Both the position numbers and the translations under genes were made by a program. DNA of 64,000 nucleotides, from the NCBI GenBank assembly GCA_047967505.1, contig CM106538.1; one strand, 5' to 3'. How positions within the stretch are numbered: position 1 is the stretch's first letter; the number at the start of each line of letters is the position of its first letter. Positions 10,420-20,900 of the stretch are shown piece after piece. Origin of the DNA: Dipteris shenzhenensis (Eukaryota > Polypodiophyta > Polypodiopsida > Gleicheniales). Below the pieces are notes generated by a model, which worked only from the letters and a program-made list of their open reading frames with translations, was not told the DNA's origin and made no database searches.

Positions 10420-11503
10420 CTTGCCAAGATGTTGAGAGTGTCCTCTTGTAGGAGGAAGTCAAGAGGAAGACAAAGCATGCAAGGAAGAGTGCAAGTGCAC
10501 TGACTATTGGTGGTAGAGGCAAGAATGTGCAGAGAGGCAAGCCTACTGAAATAGGGAAATCTAGGAGGAAGTACCGCCCTAGAAAAGACGTGGAATGCTT
10601 TTATTGTCATAAAAAAGGACTTGTAAAGAAGGATTGCTTTCAGCTTTTGAACAAGCAGAAGGATGCAAAGGCAGAACATAAGCAAGAAGGCAGATGCAAA
10701 GGGAAAGGGAAAGGTAGAACAAGTGAACTTGATTTCTTTTTCCCATCACAGTGATGGTGATGGTGACATTTTCAATGCTTCTTCTTATGATGATGCATTT
10801 CTTGTGGCATCCCATGATTCACTAGCACAAAATTGGTTGATGGATTTTGGTGCATCCGTTCATGTCACTCCACACAGGGAGTGGTTTGCTACCTATGATG
10901 GGGGCAAACAAGGATGTCAAACTTGGAAATGACTATGCCTGTGAGATTGTTGAGATGGGAGATGTGCATCTGAAATTTCATGATGGATCTATGTTTGTCT
11001 TACATGATGTAAGACATGTGTCTAAGCTCAAGAAGAGCTTGATTTCTATTGGTCAGTTGGATGATGTTGGTTATCACACTTTGTCCGGTAATGCTGGATG
11101 GGCGGTGTCTAAGGGTTCTATGACTGTAGCCAAGGGCTACAAGGCCGACACCTTGTATGCACTTCATGTTGATAGTGTTGATGCCAATGTAATCCATGTC
11201 ACCGAGCAACCGTCTGTTTCATTGTGGCATAGCCGATTAGGCCATATGAGCCAGAAGGGAATGAAAGTACTTTCCGCTTTGGGTTACTTGCCGTGTTTCA
11301 ACTTTTTTGATTTTTTTGCTTGTGATCATTGTATTTATGGAAAGCAAACCCAAACAGCCCATAAGAAGGCTGGTGTGAGAAGGGGAAATCCCCTGGATTT
11401 GGTCCATATGTGTGTGAGATGCCCAACTTGTCATTGGGTGGTGTCAAGTACTTCACTACTTTTATTGATGATGCCACACGGAAGGTGTAGGTATATCCCA
11501 TAA
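10420..11503 (+). pseudogene. Copia element A: gag end, protease, pre-integrase
   Basis: Plus-strand frames match the neighbouring element B in order. A gag C-terminal part contains CFYCHKKGLVKKDC, a CCHC zinc knuckle whose His is replaced by Leu. The protease signature reads WLMDFGASVHVTP, with DFGA where the family has DSGA. The pre-integrase HSRLGHMSQKGMK is also present. The pieces lie in at least three frames (10527-10754, 10663-10932, 10847-11503), so frameshifts separate them. The N-terminal two thirds of gag are missing upstream of about 10420. The altered knuckle, altered protease site and frameshifts show it cannot make a working polyprotein. Confidence 0.85.
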
Positions 11504-11925
11504 GGCATAAGAGTGAAGTGTTTAATGTCTTTAAGACTCGGTTGGCACTTGTTGAGAATCAGACAGGAAGAAAGCTAAAATGCTTGAGGTCTGATAATTA
11601 TGCTTTCTCAAGCAGGTTTGTCACATGGGGTTTGGGCAGAAGCCGTTAAGACAGCAATACATTTCATAAATCGGTCACCTAATAGGGCTTTAGAAGACAA
11701 AGTTATTGGTCTGGCAAACCACCCTCTTACAAGCATCTTAGGGTATTTGGCTGTGAGGCATTAAAGCATATCCGAAGGGAAGTACGCAGCAAACTTGACC
11801 CTAAGTCAAGAAGATGCATTTTTCTTGGTTATGGTGACAACGGTGAGATGGGATATAGACTTTGAGACCCAGAAGCTTGCAAAATTGTGAGGTCAAATGA
11901 TGCGATTTTCCATTAAGACCAGATG
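11504..11925 (+). pseudogene. Copia element A: integrase with internal deletion
   Basis: Integrase text continues in broken frames. The second catalytic aspartate lies in LRSDN at about 11585-11600, but the reading then jumps directly to a stretch equivalent to the element B segment [15 protein letters not shown]. About 60 residues present in element B, including the third catalytic residue (Glu), are deleted. The C-terminal part (YKHLRVFGC, then CIFLGYGDNGEMGYR) is recognisable, with stops. This domain is dead. Confidence 0.8.
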
Positions 11926-12289
11926 CACAAACAACCTGTCAAATCCATTGAGGTTCGGAGAGTTATTTTTGAAGAAGATGGCAATGCAGGACAGCCCAAG
12001 AATGCCAGTAATAGGGTTGTAAATAATGGTCAAAATCAGCAGCTACCAAATGATGTGCCACTTGTCATCCCACATGAGGAGCCACGTGAACTGCCTGTTG
12101 TACAGCAAGAACAGGCTGTACAACAATAATTAATGCATGAAGAACAGGCTGTACATCCCCTTGTTGAGCATGAAATGCATTTATAACCACCACCTAATCC
12201 ACAAGGATGGGTGAGGAGAAGTACTAGGTTGACTAGGCAGCTTGACAAGTTTGTCCTTGGGGCAAATTCAGTCAATGATTATGTCATGG

Positions 12290-13060
12290 TGTGACTGATT
12301 GTGGTGAACCCTCATGCTTCGAAGAAGCCGTGCAGAGGGATAATGCAATGAGATGGTAGAAGGACATGCAGTCAGAGATGGATTCTCTGAAGAAGAATGA
12401 GACATGGAATTTAGTACAGTTGCCTACAAGACAGAAAGTGCAACCATGCAAATGGGTTTACAGGTTAAAAATCACTTCGGGTGATGCTACAAGTACAAGG
12501 CAAGGCTTGTTTCCAAAGGGTTTAAGTTGTTGATTTTGAGAAAATATTTTCTCTTGTGGTCAAGATGACTACCCTGAGAACTGTATTAGCTTTGGTTGCT
12601 AGTCAGGACATGGGTCTTGTCCAGATGGACGTGAAGACAACTTTCCTTCATGGAGATCTTCACAAGGATATTTATATGCAGCAGCCAGAGGGTTATGCAG
12701 TTAAGGGGAAGGAAAAGCTGGTATGCAAGTTGAGAAAGTGTCTTTATGAGCTCAAGCAGGCACCTCGTGAATGGTATCATAATCATAAGTTTGATACATT
12801 CACGAGATCCCAGGGTTTGGGGAGATGTGACGTAGATCACTGTCTATACACTAAGAAGGCTAGAGATGGTAGTCTTCTGATCCTCGTACCTTATGTGGAT
12901 GATATGCTTATTGCTGGAAAGTCATCTGTTGAGATGAATGCCTTGAAGGCAAGACTGCACAAGAACTTCGACATGAAGGATCTTTGTGATGCAAATCACA
13001 TTCTTGGTATGCGGATACTAGGGGACATGTCTAAAGGTTTACTCTATCTTTTATAGAAAG
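12290..13060 (+). pseudogene. Copia element A: reverse transcriptase
   Basis: The best preserved part is a 166-codon frame from 12556 that carries VQMDVKTTFLHGDL (first catalytic Asp), LYELKQAPREWY and the active-site YVDDM at about 12893-12907. It is closely similar to element B. Upstream, 12290-12555 holds the RT N-terminus in broken frames (CKWVYRLK region). A TAG at about 13054-13056 stands where element B reads Ser-Gln. RT is a copia polyprotein domain that makes cDNA in the element's particles; here it is a fossil. Confidence 0.85.
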
Positions 13061-13860
13061 AGTACATTGGTAAAGTCCTGGAGAGGTTCAATATGGAGGG
13101 GGGGAAAGACACTTAGCTCTCCATTACCTCCATGTGTGAAACTCAACTAGGAGGACAGCCCCAAGTCTGATGATGAAAGGGCTCAGGTGGCCAAGGTTCC
13201 TTGTGCATCTACATGTGGCATTCTCATGTATGCTATGGTTGCTACTAGACTTGATATTGCTTTTGCTGTGGGAGTGGTCAGTAGGTATATGAAAATCCAG
13301 GCAAGAAGCATTGGGAGGTAGTTAAGGATGTATTGAGGTACTTGAAGGGTACACAATACTTGTGCATATGCTTTGGAAAGCACGATGCAATTGTGCATGG
13401 ATACACCGATGCAAATTTTATAGGTCATGTTGACAACAAGAAGTCTACCACGGGTTATGTGTTTACTTTCACTGGTGGTGTTGATATCTCAGTTGCAGAA
13501 GTGCATAGCTATGTCAACCACTGAGGCATAATATATTGCAGCCGAGGCTTGCAAGGAAGCCATATGGCTTGCCCGCCTGGTGGGAGATTTTTGCATTGTG
13601 ATAGCTAGAGTGCTATTATGATGGCAAAGAATCTTGTCTTTCATCAGAAGACTAAGCACATTGATGTGAAGTATCAATTTATCCGTGAGGTGCTGCATGA
13701 CAAAGCAATTGAGCTTGTCACGGTGCACGCATATGACAACCCTACAGATTTACTCACTAAGAGCTTGCCGACAGAGCGATTTGCACATTGCTGGTTCTTG
13801 CCTAGTGCCACTCCTCATAGTGTGTACACACGGGTTGCCCATTGGTTTTACTATGTGTAG
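13061..13860 (+). pseudogene. Copia element A: RNase H and polyprotein end
   Basis: Pieces of copia RNase H follow the RT: YTDANF at about 13400, KSTTGYVFTFTGG, and from 13618 KTKHIDVKYQFIREVL and NPTDLLTKSL close to the normal C-terminus. Several frame changes and a rearranged stretch near 13480-13610 separate them. Order and strand agree with the upstream parts, so 10420-13860 is one element. Confidence 0.85.
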
Positions 13861-13888
13861 TTACCCTATCAATAAAGGTTAGGGGGTT

Positions 13889-14029
13889 GTGGTGTGTCCC
13901 CATCCCACAATTACATACCCACCAATTTGTGTTTCTCTCTCTCTCTCTTGTTCAAAGTTGCTCCTTCATGTCCCAACATCCTCTGTGTGCAAAGGCATTT
14001 GTAAAGCTCCGTGCACTCATTATATCATT
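13889..14029 (+). mobile_element. Possible 3' LTR start of copia element A
   Basis: After the end of element A, a purine stretch AAAGGTTAGGGGG is followed by TGTGGTGTGTCCCC, the layout of a polypurine tract followed by an LTR beginning TGT. The LTR end was not identified; it may be cut by the neighbouring LTR of element B at 14030. Confidence 0.35.
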
Positions 14030-14512
14030 TGTTCTGGGGCATACTCCCAGGTCTAGCAGTGTGGCCAGTATGTGTGTGATGTGGGAAGCTACTCATCGCC
14101 GTTGAGTGGAGTAGGGATGTGAGCTGGGTGGTGAGTATCTCCGTGGGTGCTGAGGGGTCCATCGAAAGTAGACCGCTAGTGACACAATGGTCATATACCT
14201 CCTATAGAACATGCAGGAAATAGAAGGTGGTTGAAGAGAGTGAGAGAGAAGAAGTTGACTCACTACACACAAACTGTGGGGATAACTGACGGAGAGAACT
14301 GGGAGTGAGGGAGTAGGAGACACACACACAGTCACACACCAATGGGTGGGGATAAACAATGAGTGGTACCTCCCCAAGTACACACACTAGTATATATATC
14401 TGTGGATAAGGCTAGGACTGCTAAGTCCACTAAGTACAATGCGTACTTAGTTGTACTTAGCAGTACTAGAATAAAAACTGTTACAAGGGTGGCCAGTGCC
14501 TTTACCCCAACA
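14030..14512 (-). mobile_element. 3' LTR of copia element B
   Basis: On the minus strand, a polypurine-like AAGTGGGAGGT (plus 14512-14523) is followed by TGTTGGGGTAAAGG. At the far end the complementary strand begins TGTTCTGGGG (plus 14030), giving short inverted TGTT ends and a length of about 483 bp. A TATATATA box lies at about 14390-14398, correctly oriented for minus-strand transcription. The matching 5' LTR was not found upstream of gag, so this boundary call rests on position, ends and promoter-like sequence only. Confidence 0.5.
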
Positions 14513-14599
14513 ACCTCCCACTTAAAGGCAATGTGCCTCCAGGGGAGAGTAAAGAAAAAACAGCAATATACATCATCATGTACAAGACCAGTTGGTCTC

Positions 14600-17482
14600 T
14601 TATTCTATACCCATCAGCCGTCTGCAGTGTGCAAACCGCTCAGCAGCCAATCCTTTGGTTAACAAATCTGCCGGATTGTCATCAGTGTGAACTTTCACAA
14701 GCTGAAGTTGCTTGCTTTCAAGCACCTCCCTGATAAAGTGATACTTCACGTCGATGTGCTTCGTCTTTGCATGAAAGACAGGATTTCGTGCCAACTGTAT
14801 GGCACTCTGACTGTCACAATGCAACAATGGTGTATCTGTAGAATAGCCCAAGTCTGCCACAAGCCGAGATAGCCATATAGCCTCCTTGCACTCCTCAGTG
14901 GCTGCAATATATTCAGCTTCTGTAGTCGACAAAGCAATGCACTGCTGCATTCTAGATACCCACGACACTGCACCTCCAGTGAAAGTGAATACATATCCGG
15001 TAGTAGACTTCCGGGTATCAGGGTGACCGGCATAATCAGAGTCTGTATAACCCTGCACTTTTGCATCTTGACTGCCGAAACATACACACAGATCCTGTGT
15101 ACCCTTCAGGTATCTCATGACACCTTTCACTGCATCCCAATGCTTCCTGCCAGGTTTTGCCATGTATCTGCTAACCACTCCCACTGCAAACGCAATATCG
15201 GGCCTGGTTGCAACCATAGCATACATGAGACTGCCACACGCTGATGCATACGGAATCTTTGACATCTCAGCCCTCTCAGCATCTGTCTGAGGGCTGTCCA
15301 AAGCACTGATTTTCACATAAGGAGGCAATGGAGTACCAATACTCTTCCCCCCCTCCATGTGAAATCTCTGCAAGACCTTGCCAATGTATTCCTTCTGAGA
15401 CAAGTATAGCAACCGCTTTTCCCTATCCCGAAGTATCCGCATGCCCAATATATGGTTGGCATCACCAAGATCCTTCATATCAAAGGTCTGGTGCAATCTC
15501 TTTTTCAAGGCATTCATCTCCTTTTGAGATTTTCCAGCAATTAACATATCATCCACATACAGAATGAGGATGAGTAAACTGCCATCTGAAGCTTTCTTGG
15601 TATACAAGCAGTGATCAATGTCACTTCTCCTGTAACCCTGGGTTCGCATGAATGTATCAAATTTATGATACCATTCCCTGGGTGCCTGCTTTAGACCATA
15701 AAGACTTTTCTTCAGTCTGCATACAAGCTTCTCTTTGCCCTTCACTGTAAAACCCTCTGGCTGCTGCATAAATATCTCCTCATGCAAATCACCATGAAGA
15801 AATGCTGTCTTGACGTCCATTTGGACCAAGTCCATGTCTGCATGTGCAACCAATGCTAATACAGTTCTGAGTGTTGTCATTTTAACAACAGGAGAGAATA
15901 TTTCATCAAAGTCAACACCATATTCCTGCTTGAACCCCTTGGCAACCAGTCTGGCTTTGTGCCTTGGCTTTTCACCAGGTGTGACCTTAAGTCGATATAC
16001 CCATTTGCATGGCAGTACCTTCTTACCAGTAGGCAAGGGTACCAATTCCCAAGTGCCATTCTTGTGAAGACTGTCCATCTCAGACTTCATTGCAAGATCC
16101 CATTGAACCTTGTCTGCCCTCTGCCTAGCCTCTCTGTAGCATGAAGGCTCTCCACAATCAGTAAGCATCAAATAATCAATGCCTGGAACAAATCTATCTG
16201 GCTGACGCGTCGGTCTGGTAGACCTCCTAACCCAATGACCATCGTCTTGAGCTGGCTGTCCAGCCTGTTCATCACCCAGATAAGGTGGCTGTTCCACATC
16301 TTCTGGCTGCATTTGCATGTCAGGAAGATCATCTAACTGTGCATCATCCATTGGGATGTCTTCTGCCATATCTGGCTGTCCATTAGGACCTGCTGCAGCA
16401 TCATTTAATGGCTGATTATGCTGCTGTTGTGGCTGATTTACAGCCGGTCTGTGTTGCCCTTGATGTCTGTCATCATCAATAGTTACTTTGAGTGGTCCCT
16501 GCTGTACAACAGGTTCCTTAAACATGATGGTTTCATCAAACACGACATCATTGCTGCGTATAAGCTTTCTATTCTTGGGATCCCAAATCCTGTAGCCCAT
16601 CTCACCTTTGTCACCATAGCCTAGGAATATACACTTAAGAGACTTTGGATCCAGTTTAGTTCTGTCTTCTCTACGTACGTGCACGTACGCGACACAACCA
16701 AAGACCCGTAGGTGTTTGTAAGACGGAGGCTTACCCGTCCATGCCTCTTCAGGCACACCTCCACATAATCTCTTGTTTGGTGACCGATTGATAAGGTGCA
16801 CAGCTGTCTTTACAGCTTCAGCCCAAAATGTGTGGGGCAGTGCAGCATGTGACAACATTGATCTGACTTTTTCCTGAATGGTCCTGAACATTTTTTCAGC
16901 TGTACCATTCTGTGGAGGATCATATGGTGCAGACAACACCCTTTGAATACCTTTTGCCTCACAGAATTCCTGGAACTCTTTGGACAAATACTCTCCACCA
17001 TTGTCAGATCTCAAAGCTTTCAGTTTATTGCCTGTCTCATTTTCGACAAGTGCAACAAACTTCGTGAAAGCCTTGAACGTATCACTCTTCTTTTTAAGAG
17101 TGTACACCCACACTTTGCGGGTGGCGTCATCTATGAATGACAGTATGAATTTTGAACCCCCTAAGGAGACTGTAGGCATCTCACACACATCTGTATGTAC
17201 AAGCTCCAAGAGCTGTAATTTCTGCCCAGACGCCCTCTTATGAGGTATTTGAACTTGACGACCATAAACACAAAATTCACACCTTTTTAAATCTGAATAT
17301 TTAAGAGTCGGCAAATAACCAAAATGAGCCAGTTGCTCCATTCCTTTAATACTCATGTGCCCAAGCCGGCTATGCCACAATGAAATCTTTGGCAGCTCGG
17401 CGGCATTTACATCATAGTGCAGACAATGTCCAGCGTGAAGTGAATACAGTGTATCAACCTTAGGACCCCTGGCTATAGCCAT
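14600..17482 (-). CDS. Copia B integrase-RT-RNase H
   Basis: 960 codons from the first Met after the amber codon; the same frame also covers eight codons before it. The pre-integrase HSRLGHM is at about residue 38. Integrase catalytic residues are D98 (LVHTDVC), D160 (LRSDNGGEY) and E196 (QNGTAEK). A Gln/Asp-rich linker lies at about 340-415. RT has VQMDVKTAFLHGDL (about 553-566) and YVDD at about 642-645. RNase H has YTDSDYAG, STTEAEY and HCDSQSA, and the C-terminal KTKHIDVKYHFIREVL and NPADLLTKGL are intact. All expected catalytic acids are present, so apart from the upstream stop this looks recently functional. The first Met need not be a real start; the natural product would be a fused polyprotein. 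Confidence 0.92.
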   Translation of the reverse strand: MAIARGPKVDTLYSLHAGHCLHYDVNAAELPKISLWHSRLGHMSIKGMEQLAHFGYLPTLKYSDLKRCEFCVYGRQVQIPHKRASGQKLQLLELVHTDVCEMPTVSLGGSKFILSFIDDATRKVWVYTLKKKSDTFKAFTKFVALVENETGNKLKALRSDNGGEYLSKEFQEFCEAKGIQRVLSAPYDPPQNGTAEKMFRTIQEKVRSMLSHAALPHTFWAEAVKTAVHLINRSPNKRLCGGVPEEAWTGKPPSYKHLRVFGCVAYVHVRREDRTKLDPKSLKCIFLGYGDKGEMGYRIWDPKNRKLIRSNDVVFDETIMFKEPVVQQGPLKVTIDDDRHQGQHRPAVNQPQQQHNQPLNDAAAGPNGQPDMAEDIPMDDAQLDDLPDMQMQPEDVEQPPYLGDEQAGQPAQDDGHWVRRSTRPTRQPDRFVPGIDYLMLTDCGEPSCYREARQRADKVQWDLAMKSEMDSLHKNGTWELVPLPTGKKVLPCKWVYRLKVTPGEKPRHKARLVAKGFKQEYGVDFDEIFSPVVKMTTLRTVLALVAHADMDLVQMDVKTAFLHGDLHEEIFMQQPEGFTVKGKEKLVCRLKKSLYGLKQAPREWYHKFDTFMRTQGYRRSDIDHCLYTKKASDGSLLILILYVDDMLIAGKSQKEMNALKKRLHQTFDMKDLGDANHILGMRILRDREKRLLYLSQKEYIGKVLQRFHMEGGKSIGTPLPPYVKISALDSPQTDAERAEMSKIPYASACGSLMYAMVATRPDIAFAVGVVSRYMAKPGRKHWDAVKGVMRYLKGTQDLCVCFGSQDAKVQGYTDSDYAGHPDTRKSTTGYVFTFTGGAVSWVSRMQQCIALSTTEAEYIAATEECKEAIWLSRLVADLGYSTDTPLLHCDSQSAIQLARNPVFHAKTKHIDVKYHFIREVLESKQLQLVKVHTDDNPADLLTKGLAAERFAHCRRLMGIE

Positions 17483-17506
17483 AGCCCCTTTGCTGATTTT
17501 CCATTT

Positions 17507-18682
17507 CTAACTGCCAAAGGTGGTCTGATAACCATCGTCATCCAGTAAACCAGTGGAAATCAAATTCTTTTTCACTTCAGGGACATGCCTGACTCCTTTG
17601 AGCATCAACTGCTGGCCATTTTCAAGTACAAGCCTGACATCACCTATGCCAATGATCGAACATGCATGATTGTCACCAAGAAACACTACTCCCTTCTGCC
17701 CTCCTGCATATCTGACAAACAGATCTCTGTAGGGTGTAACATGGAAGGAAGCACCTGAATCTATAATCCAGGAATGCATATCTGATCCATCACCGGCATG
17801 AAGTGCATGAGCCTCCAGTGAAGAGGTGAAGCATACCTCACGTCCACTGTCACTGTCACTCACATAAGTAACATGCAGCTCCTCTTTTTCTTTGCCCTTA
17901 GACTTGCCTTGTGCCTTGTCCTCTTTGCCTCTCAGGTCGTTCTTCTTTTGAAAACATTTCTTCTCAATATGTCCCTTCTTGCCGCAATAATTGCATACAA
18001 GATCTTTCTTAGAGCGGGACTTGCTCCTCTCTCTTTCCTTATCCTTCCCACGTGTCTTGGACCTGCTGCGTGCATTCAGTGCATTTGACTTTCCAACAGC
18101 ATTGTTCTTTCTGTTCATCTCTTCCTGTAGAAGAGCACTCTCCACGTCTGCAAATAACAGAATGGCATTTGAGTTGCTGGTAGAAGTCCTGAATGTGTCC
18201 CATGACTCAGGTAGAGAACACAGGATGAGGGTTGCTTTGAGCTCATCATCGAGCTTCAACCCTTGGTTGATCACCTGGCTGAATATACTGTTAAACTCAA
18301 TAATATGAGTGGACATAGGTGTCCCCTCCTTCATTTGAAGACCAACAAGCTTTTTCAGCCAGTAAGCTTTTCCTGTGGCACTCTTCTTGGCATAAGTATC
18401 CTCAAGCCTCTGCCACATCCTCCACGCAGTAGGTTCATCCCTGATGCCTACAACCAGTGAATCAACGACTGTCAGCATAATGGTCGACATGGCCAAGTTG
18501 TCCATCTTCTCCCACTGCTCATCAGTGACGTTGGAGGGCTTAACACCCTTCTCCTTGATAGGTTTGTACTGGTCCTTTTGCATCAGCACGTTATAGCACT
18601 GTGTCCTCCATATGTCATAATTTTTAGCTCCTTCGAGCTTCTTGATCTGGAACAAGGATGACACGTCGCTGCTGGAACTCAT
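17507..18682 (-). CDS. Copia B gag and protease (to amber codon)
   Basis: 391 codons starting MSSSSDVSSLFQIKKLEG. Residues about 15-200 form the copia-type gag core. A basic Arg/Ser/Lys stretch follows, then the zinc knuckle CNYCGKKGHIEKKC at about 230-243, which binds RNA. The pepsin-like protease has its catalytic DSGA at about 308-311 (SWIIDSGASFHVTP). Family knowledge: gag forms the particle and the protease cleaves the polyprotein. The frame ends at TAG (17507), just after the protease; the next frame continues in phase without any shift. In element A this position is a sense codon, so the stop is probably a point mutation such as CAG to TAG rather than a programmed stop. Confidence 0.9.
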   Translation of the reverse strand: MSSSSDVSSLFQIKKLEGAKNYDIWRTQCYNVLMQKDQYKPIKEKGVKPSNVTDEQWEKMDNLAMSTIMLTVVDSLVVGIRDEPTAWRMWQRLEDTYAKKSATGKAYWLKKLVGLQMKEGTPMSTHIIEFNSIFSQVINQGLKLDDELKATLILCSLPESWDTFRTSTSNSNAILLFADVESALLQEEMNRKNNAVGKSNALNARSRSKTRGKDKERERSKSRSKKDLVCNYCGKKGHIEKKCFQKKNDLRGKEDKAQGKSKGKEKEELHVTYVSDSDSGREVCFTSSLEAHALHAGDGSDMHSWIIDSGASFHVTPYRDLFVRYAGGQKGVVFLGDNHACSIIGIGDVRLVLENGQQLMLKGVRHVPEVKKNLISTGLLDDDGYQTTFGS

Positions 18683-20150
18683 GATAAAGAAAGGAAAGTG
18701 TGTTCCACAAAGGAACCGCCTGACTCCCTGTAGGCGTGCAATTAAGCACCAGTCACTCCTAGAAAATTCTCCCGCAGCGGAAGTACAATCAACAGTGAAC
18801 TTGGTACTGTTTCAGTGGCATAAAACCAACTGAATCTTCTTCTCCCACTTGCTGCAGAAACAGTACAGCAAGCTGTACCTGCTGTATTTGCTGGCGAAGA
18901 TGCGGTACAGCTGCGTAGAAACGCTCCAGAAAATTCCCAGAACTGATATTATAAAGTACAGCTGTACCTTTTTGAATTCTACTGGTCAAAGCAGGTCAAA
19001 CCTGTTGTTTGACAGTCCCGGACTGTCAAAAAACAGAAAATCTCTGATTTTTGATGAAAATCCCTTATTTTTTGCCCTCTCTTGCTCCAGAAACTTCCCC
19101 CCCAACTGAATACACAGCGTGGAGTTGAAGTGGCCTAAAAGCCCTTTGACTGCACGAGGATTTTCAGAGATTTGACCGCAAATCTGAGAAAAATTCAACC
19201 TTTGACCAAGAGATATAAATCAATTTTGCATCTTTAAAGCATAACTGTGCTTCACAAAATAATCTGCTGCATGTGTAGCACTCCCACCTGACAGATTGCC
19301 GGTCTGGCTATAAAACCCCCAAATTTGACCAAAGTCAAACTTGGTCAAAATTGACCAAATCTGTAATATTTGTGGATGTACTTTCAGCAACAGTTCATAG
19401 CATCTATCCCAAGAATAAAAGCATCAAAAGCCCCTTGATCTGACGGCACATTCCGTGCATTAACACAGAAAATGGCAACAAATGTGCTGCTGCTCACAAG
19501 GCATTTGTGTGCATGTCCATTGACCTGCAACCAATAGCGTCAACTGCAAATGTCTAACAGATCTGACCAATGCATACCAGTGCCAACACTGTGTACAATC
19601 ACTGGCCAAGTGAGAAGACCTGTCTCGACACTGTTTGCGGCATAAGCTAAGCCTCAGTGCGAGTGTAAGCCCTGCCCCAGTAGAACACCTGTACGTGCAT
19701 ATAGCAGTACGAGGTACAAAATGAAAGGGCAGAAATAAAAAAGGGTACAATGCAAAGCACAATGTACCTGGCTAATGTGCCAATGGCGAGAGAAAACGCT
19801 GTCCCGTGAACAACAGATAATCAAGAAAATAATCCCCAAAGTATGAGCCCAGTGGGACTCAAAAGAAACCTCCTCGGAATGCGTGTAAACGCAGAAAAGT
19901 ACAGCAAGAAGTATGCCTTTGCACTTTGCACGCTTTTCAAAGAAAGAAAGTACAGTATTTGCTGTACTTGTACATCACAATGTTGTACCTTCGAAAAAAC
20001 TGAGTGCACAATGATGGGACAGTGCTAGTACACTGTTTACCTTGTTGGTACACTTTTGTACCTGGCTGGTACACTTCTGTACCTTGCTGGTACTCTGGCT
20101 GTACTTTTTCAGATGCGCGAGGGAAGAGGAAAAAAACAGAAGATCTGTTT
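18683..20150 (-). mobile_element. Probable leader of element B with GTAC hairpin motifs
   Basis: No coding region lies between gag of element B and about 20150. The stretch is rich in GTAC-centred short palindromes: GTACAGCTGTAC at about 18957-18968, several GTACAGC/GCTGTAC pairs (18860-18910, 19900-19960), and three 21-bp tandem units at 20047-20104 whose first copy, GGTACACTTTTGTACC, is a hairpin. By position it is the 5' leader, but the primer site and LTR end could not be placed. Confidence 0.4.
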
Positions 20151-20339
20151 TTCGATTTTTCGAGAAGGGGTTCCGTCAGGAGGGAGGCGAGGTTGGGCTT
20201 GAAAATGATATGTACCATCTATCATAAAAGCCTCTCTCTAGACCATTATGCCCTGGTAGTGGGTCTTTCCTCATGTGATACAGATTTGGTTCCCAAATTG
20301 GTGCACCATATAAGAGTGTGGGAGTAACTAGGGTGTCAA

Positions 20340-20900
20340 AAAGCCATAGCTTGGTACGTGGCTCCTAAAACTGGATGTGTGCAATGTTCTTTTTGACCAT
20401 CCTGTGCTCGAAGATATTAAAAAAGAAAGGGAAGGGTCACATTTTGTACATGTTCTTTTTGACAATCCTTTTCTAGAAGATATTAATTGGAGAAAAGTGA
20501 GGTTATTGTAAAATTTCCACAAGAAAGTAATAGAATCAAAAAGCTCCACAGAATAAGTGACATTACAAGCTTTTAACAAGACACTTTTTGCAGCTACTAT
20601 GAAATAATATGTCAATGTCACAAGTATAAACCCTTTATACATAACAAATGGGGTCATGTTGTTACTTGTGACTTAAAAATTGTGAAGTATGACACCTTAA
20701 GAGTAGAACTACAATGTGGTATCAATCACATTCCCTATAAAAAGTATTGCTTTGGAATGTGCATGACTGGATGTATGTCATATGCTTGACATAGGTAGTT
20801 ATGATACAATGACTATTTCCAAACAATAACCAATATGTGGCTTAGAAGAAGGTTCCTTTTTAATTAGAATGCCAATCTCTTCCAATATGCACAACAAAAT
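20340..20900. other. No clear gene; 75-bp imperfect tandem copy
   Basis: AT-rich sequence. Two imperfect copies of a segment with TGTTCTTTTTGACCATCC and GAAGATATTAA occur at about 20378-20420 and 20452-20500. It may be the decayed N-terminal part of the RT gene downstream, but no reading frame is convincing. Confidence 0.4.

Larger units (their letters stand above)
14030..18682 (-). mobile_element. Ty1/copia element B, nearly intact interior
   Basis: This is the complete coding interior of a copia retrotransposon in the canonical order gag, protease, integrase, RT, RNase H, followed by a likely 3' LTR. The whole polyprotein of 1361 codons (18682 to 14600) is one continuous frame broken only by a TAG at 17507-17509. 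It lies tail to tail with element A, a relative of the same family, with about 0.7 kb between the coding ends. The 5' LTR and initiator-tRNA primer site are not visible in 18683-20300. Confidence 0.9.

Noticed and set aside
18683-20300. 5' LTR of copia element B
   Set aside because: Searched by eye for the 3' LTR ends (TGTTCTGGGG and CCCCAACA) and an initiator Met primer site; none found, so not annotated.
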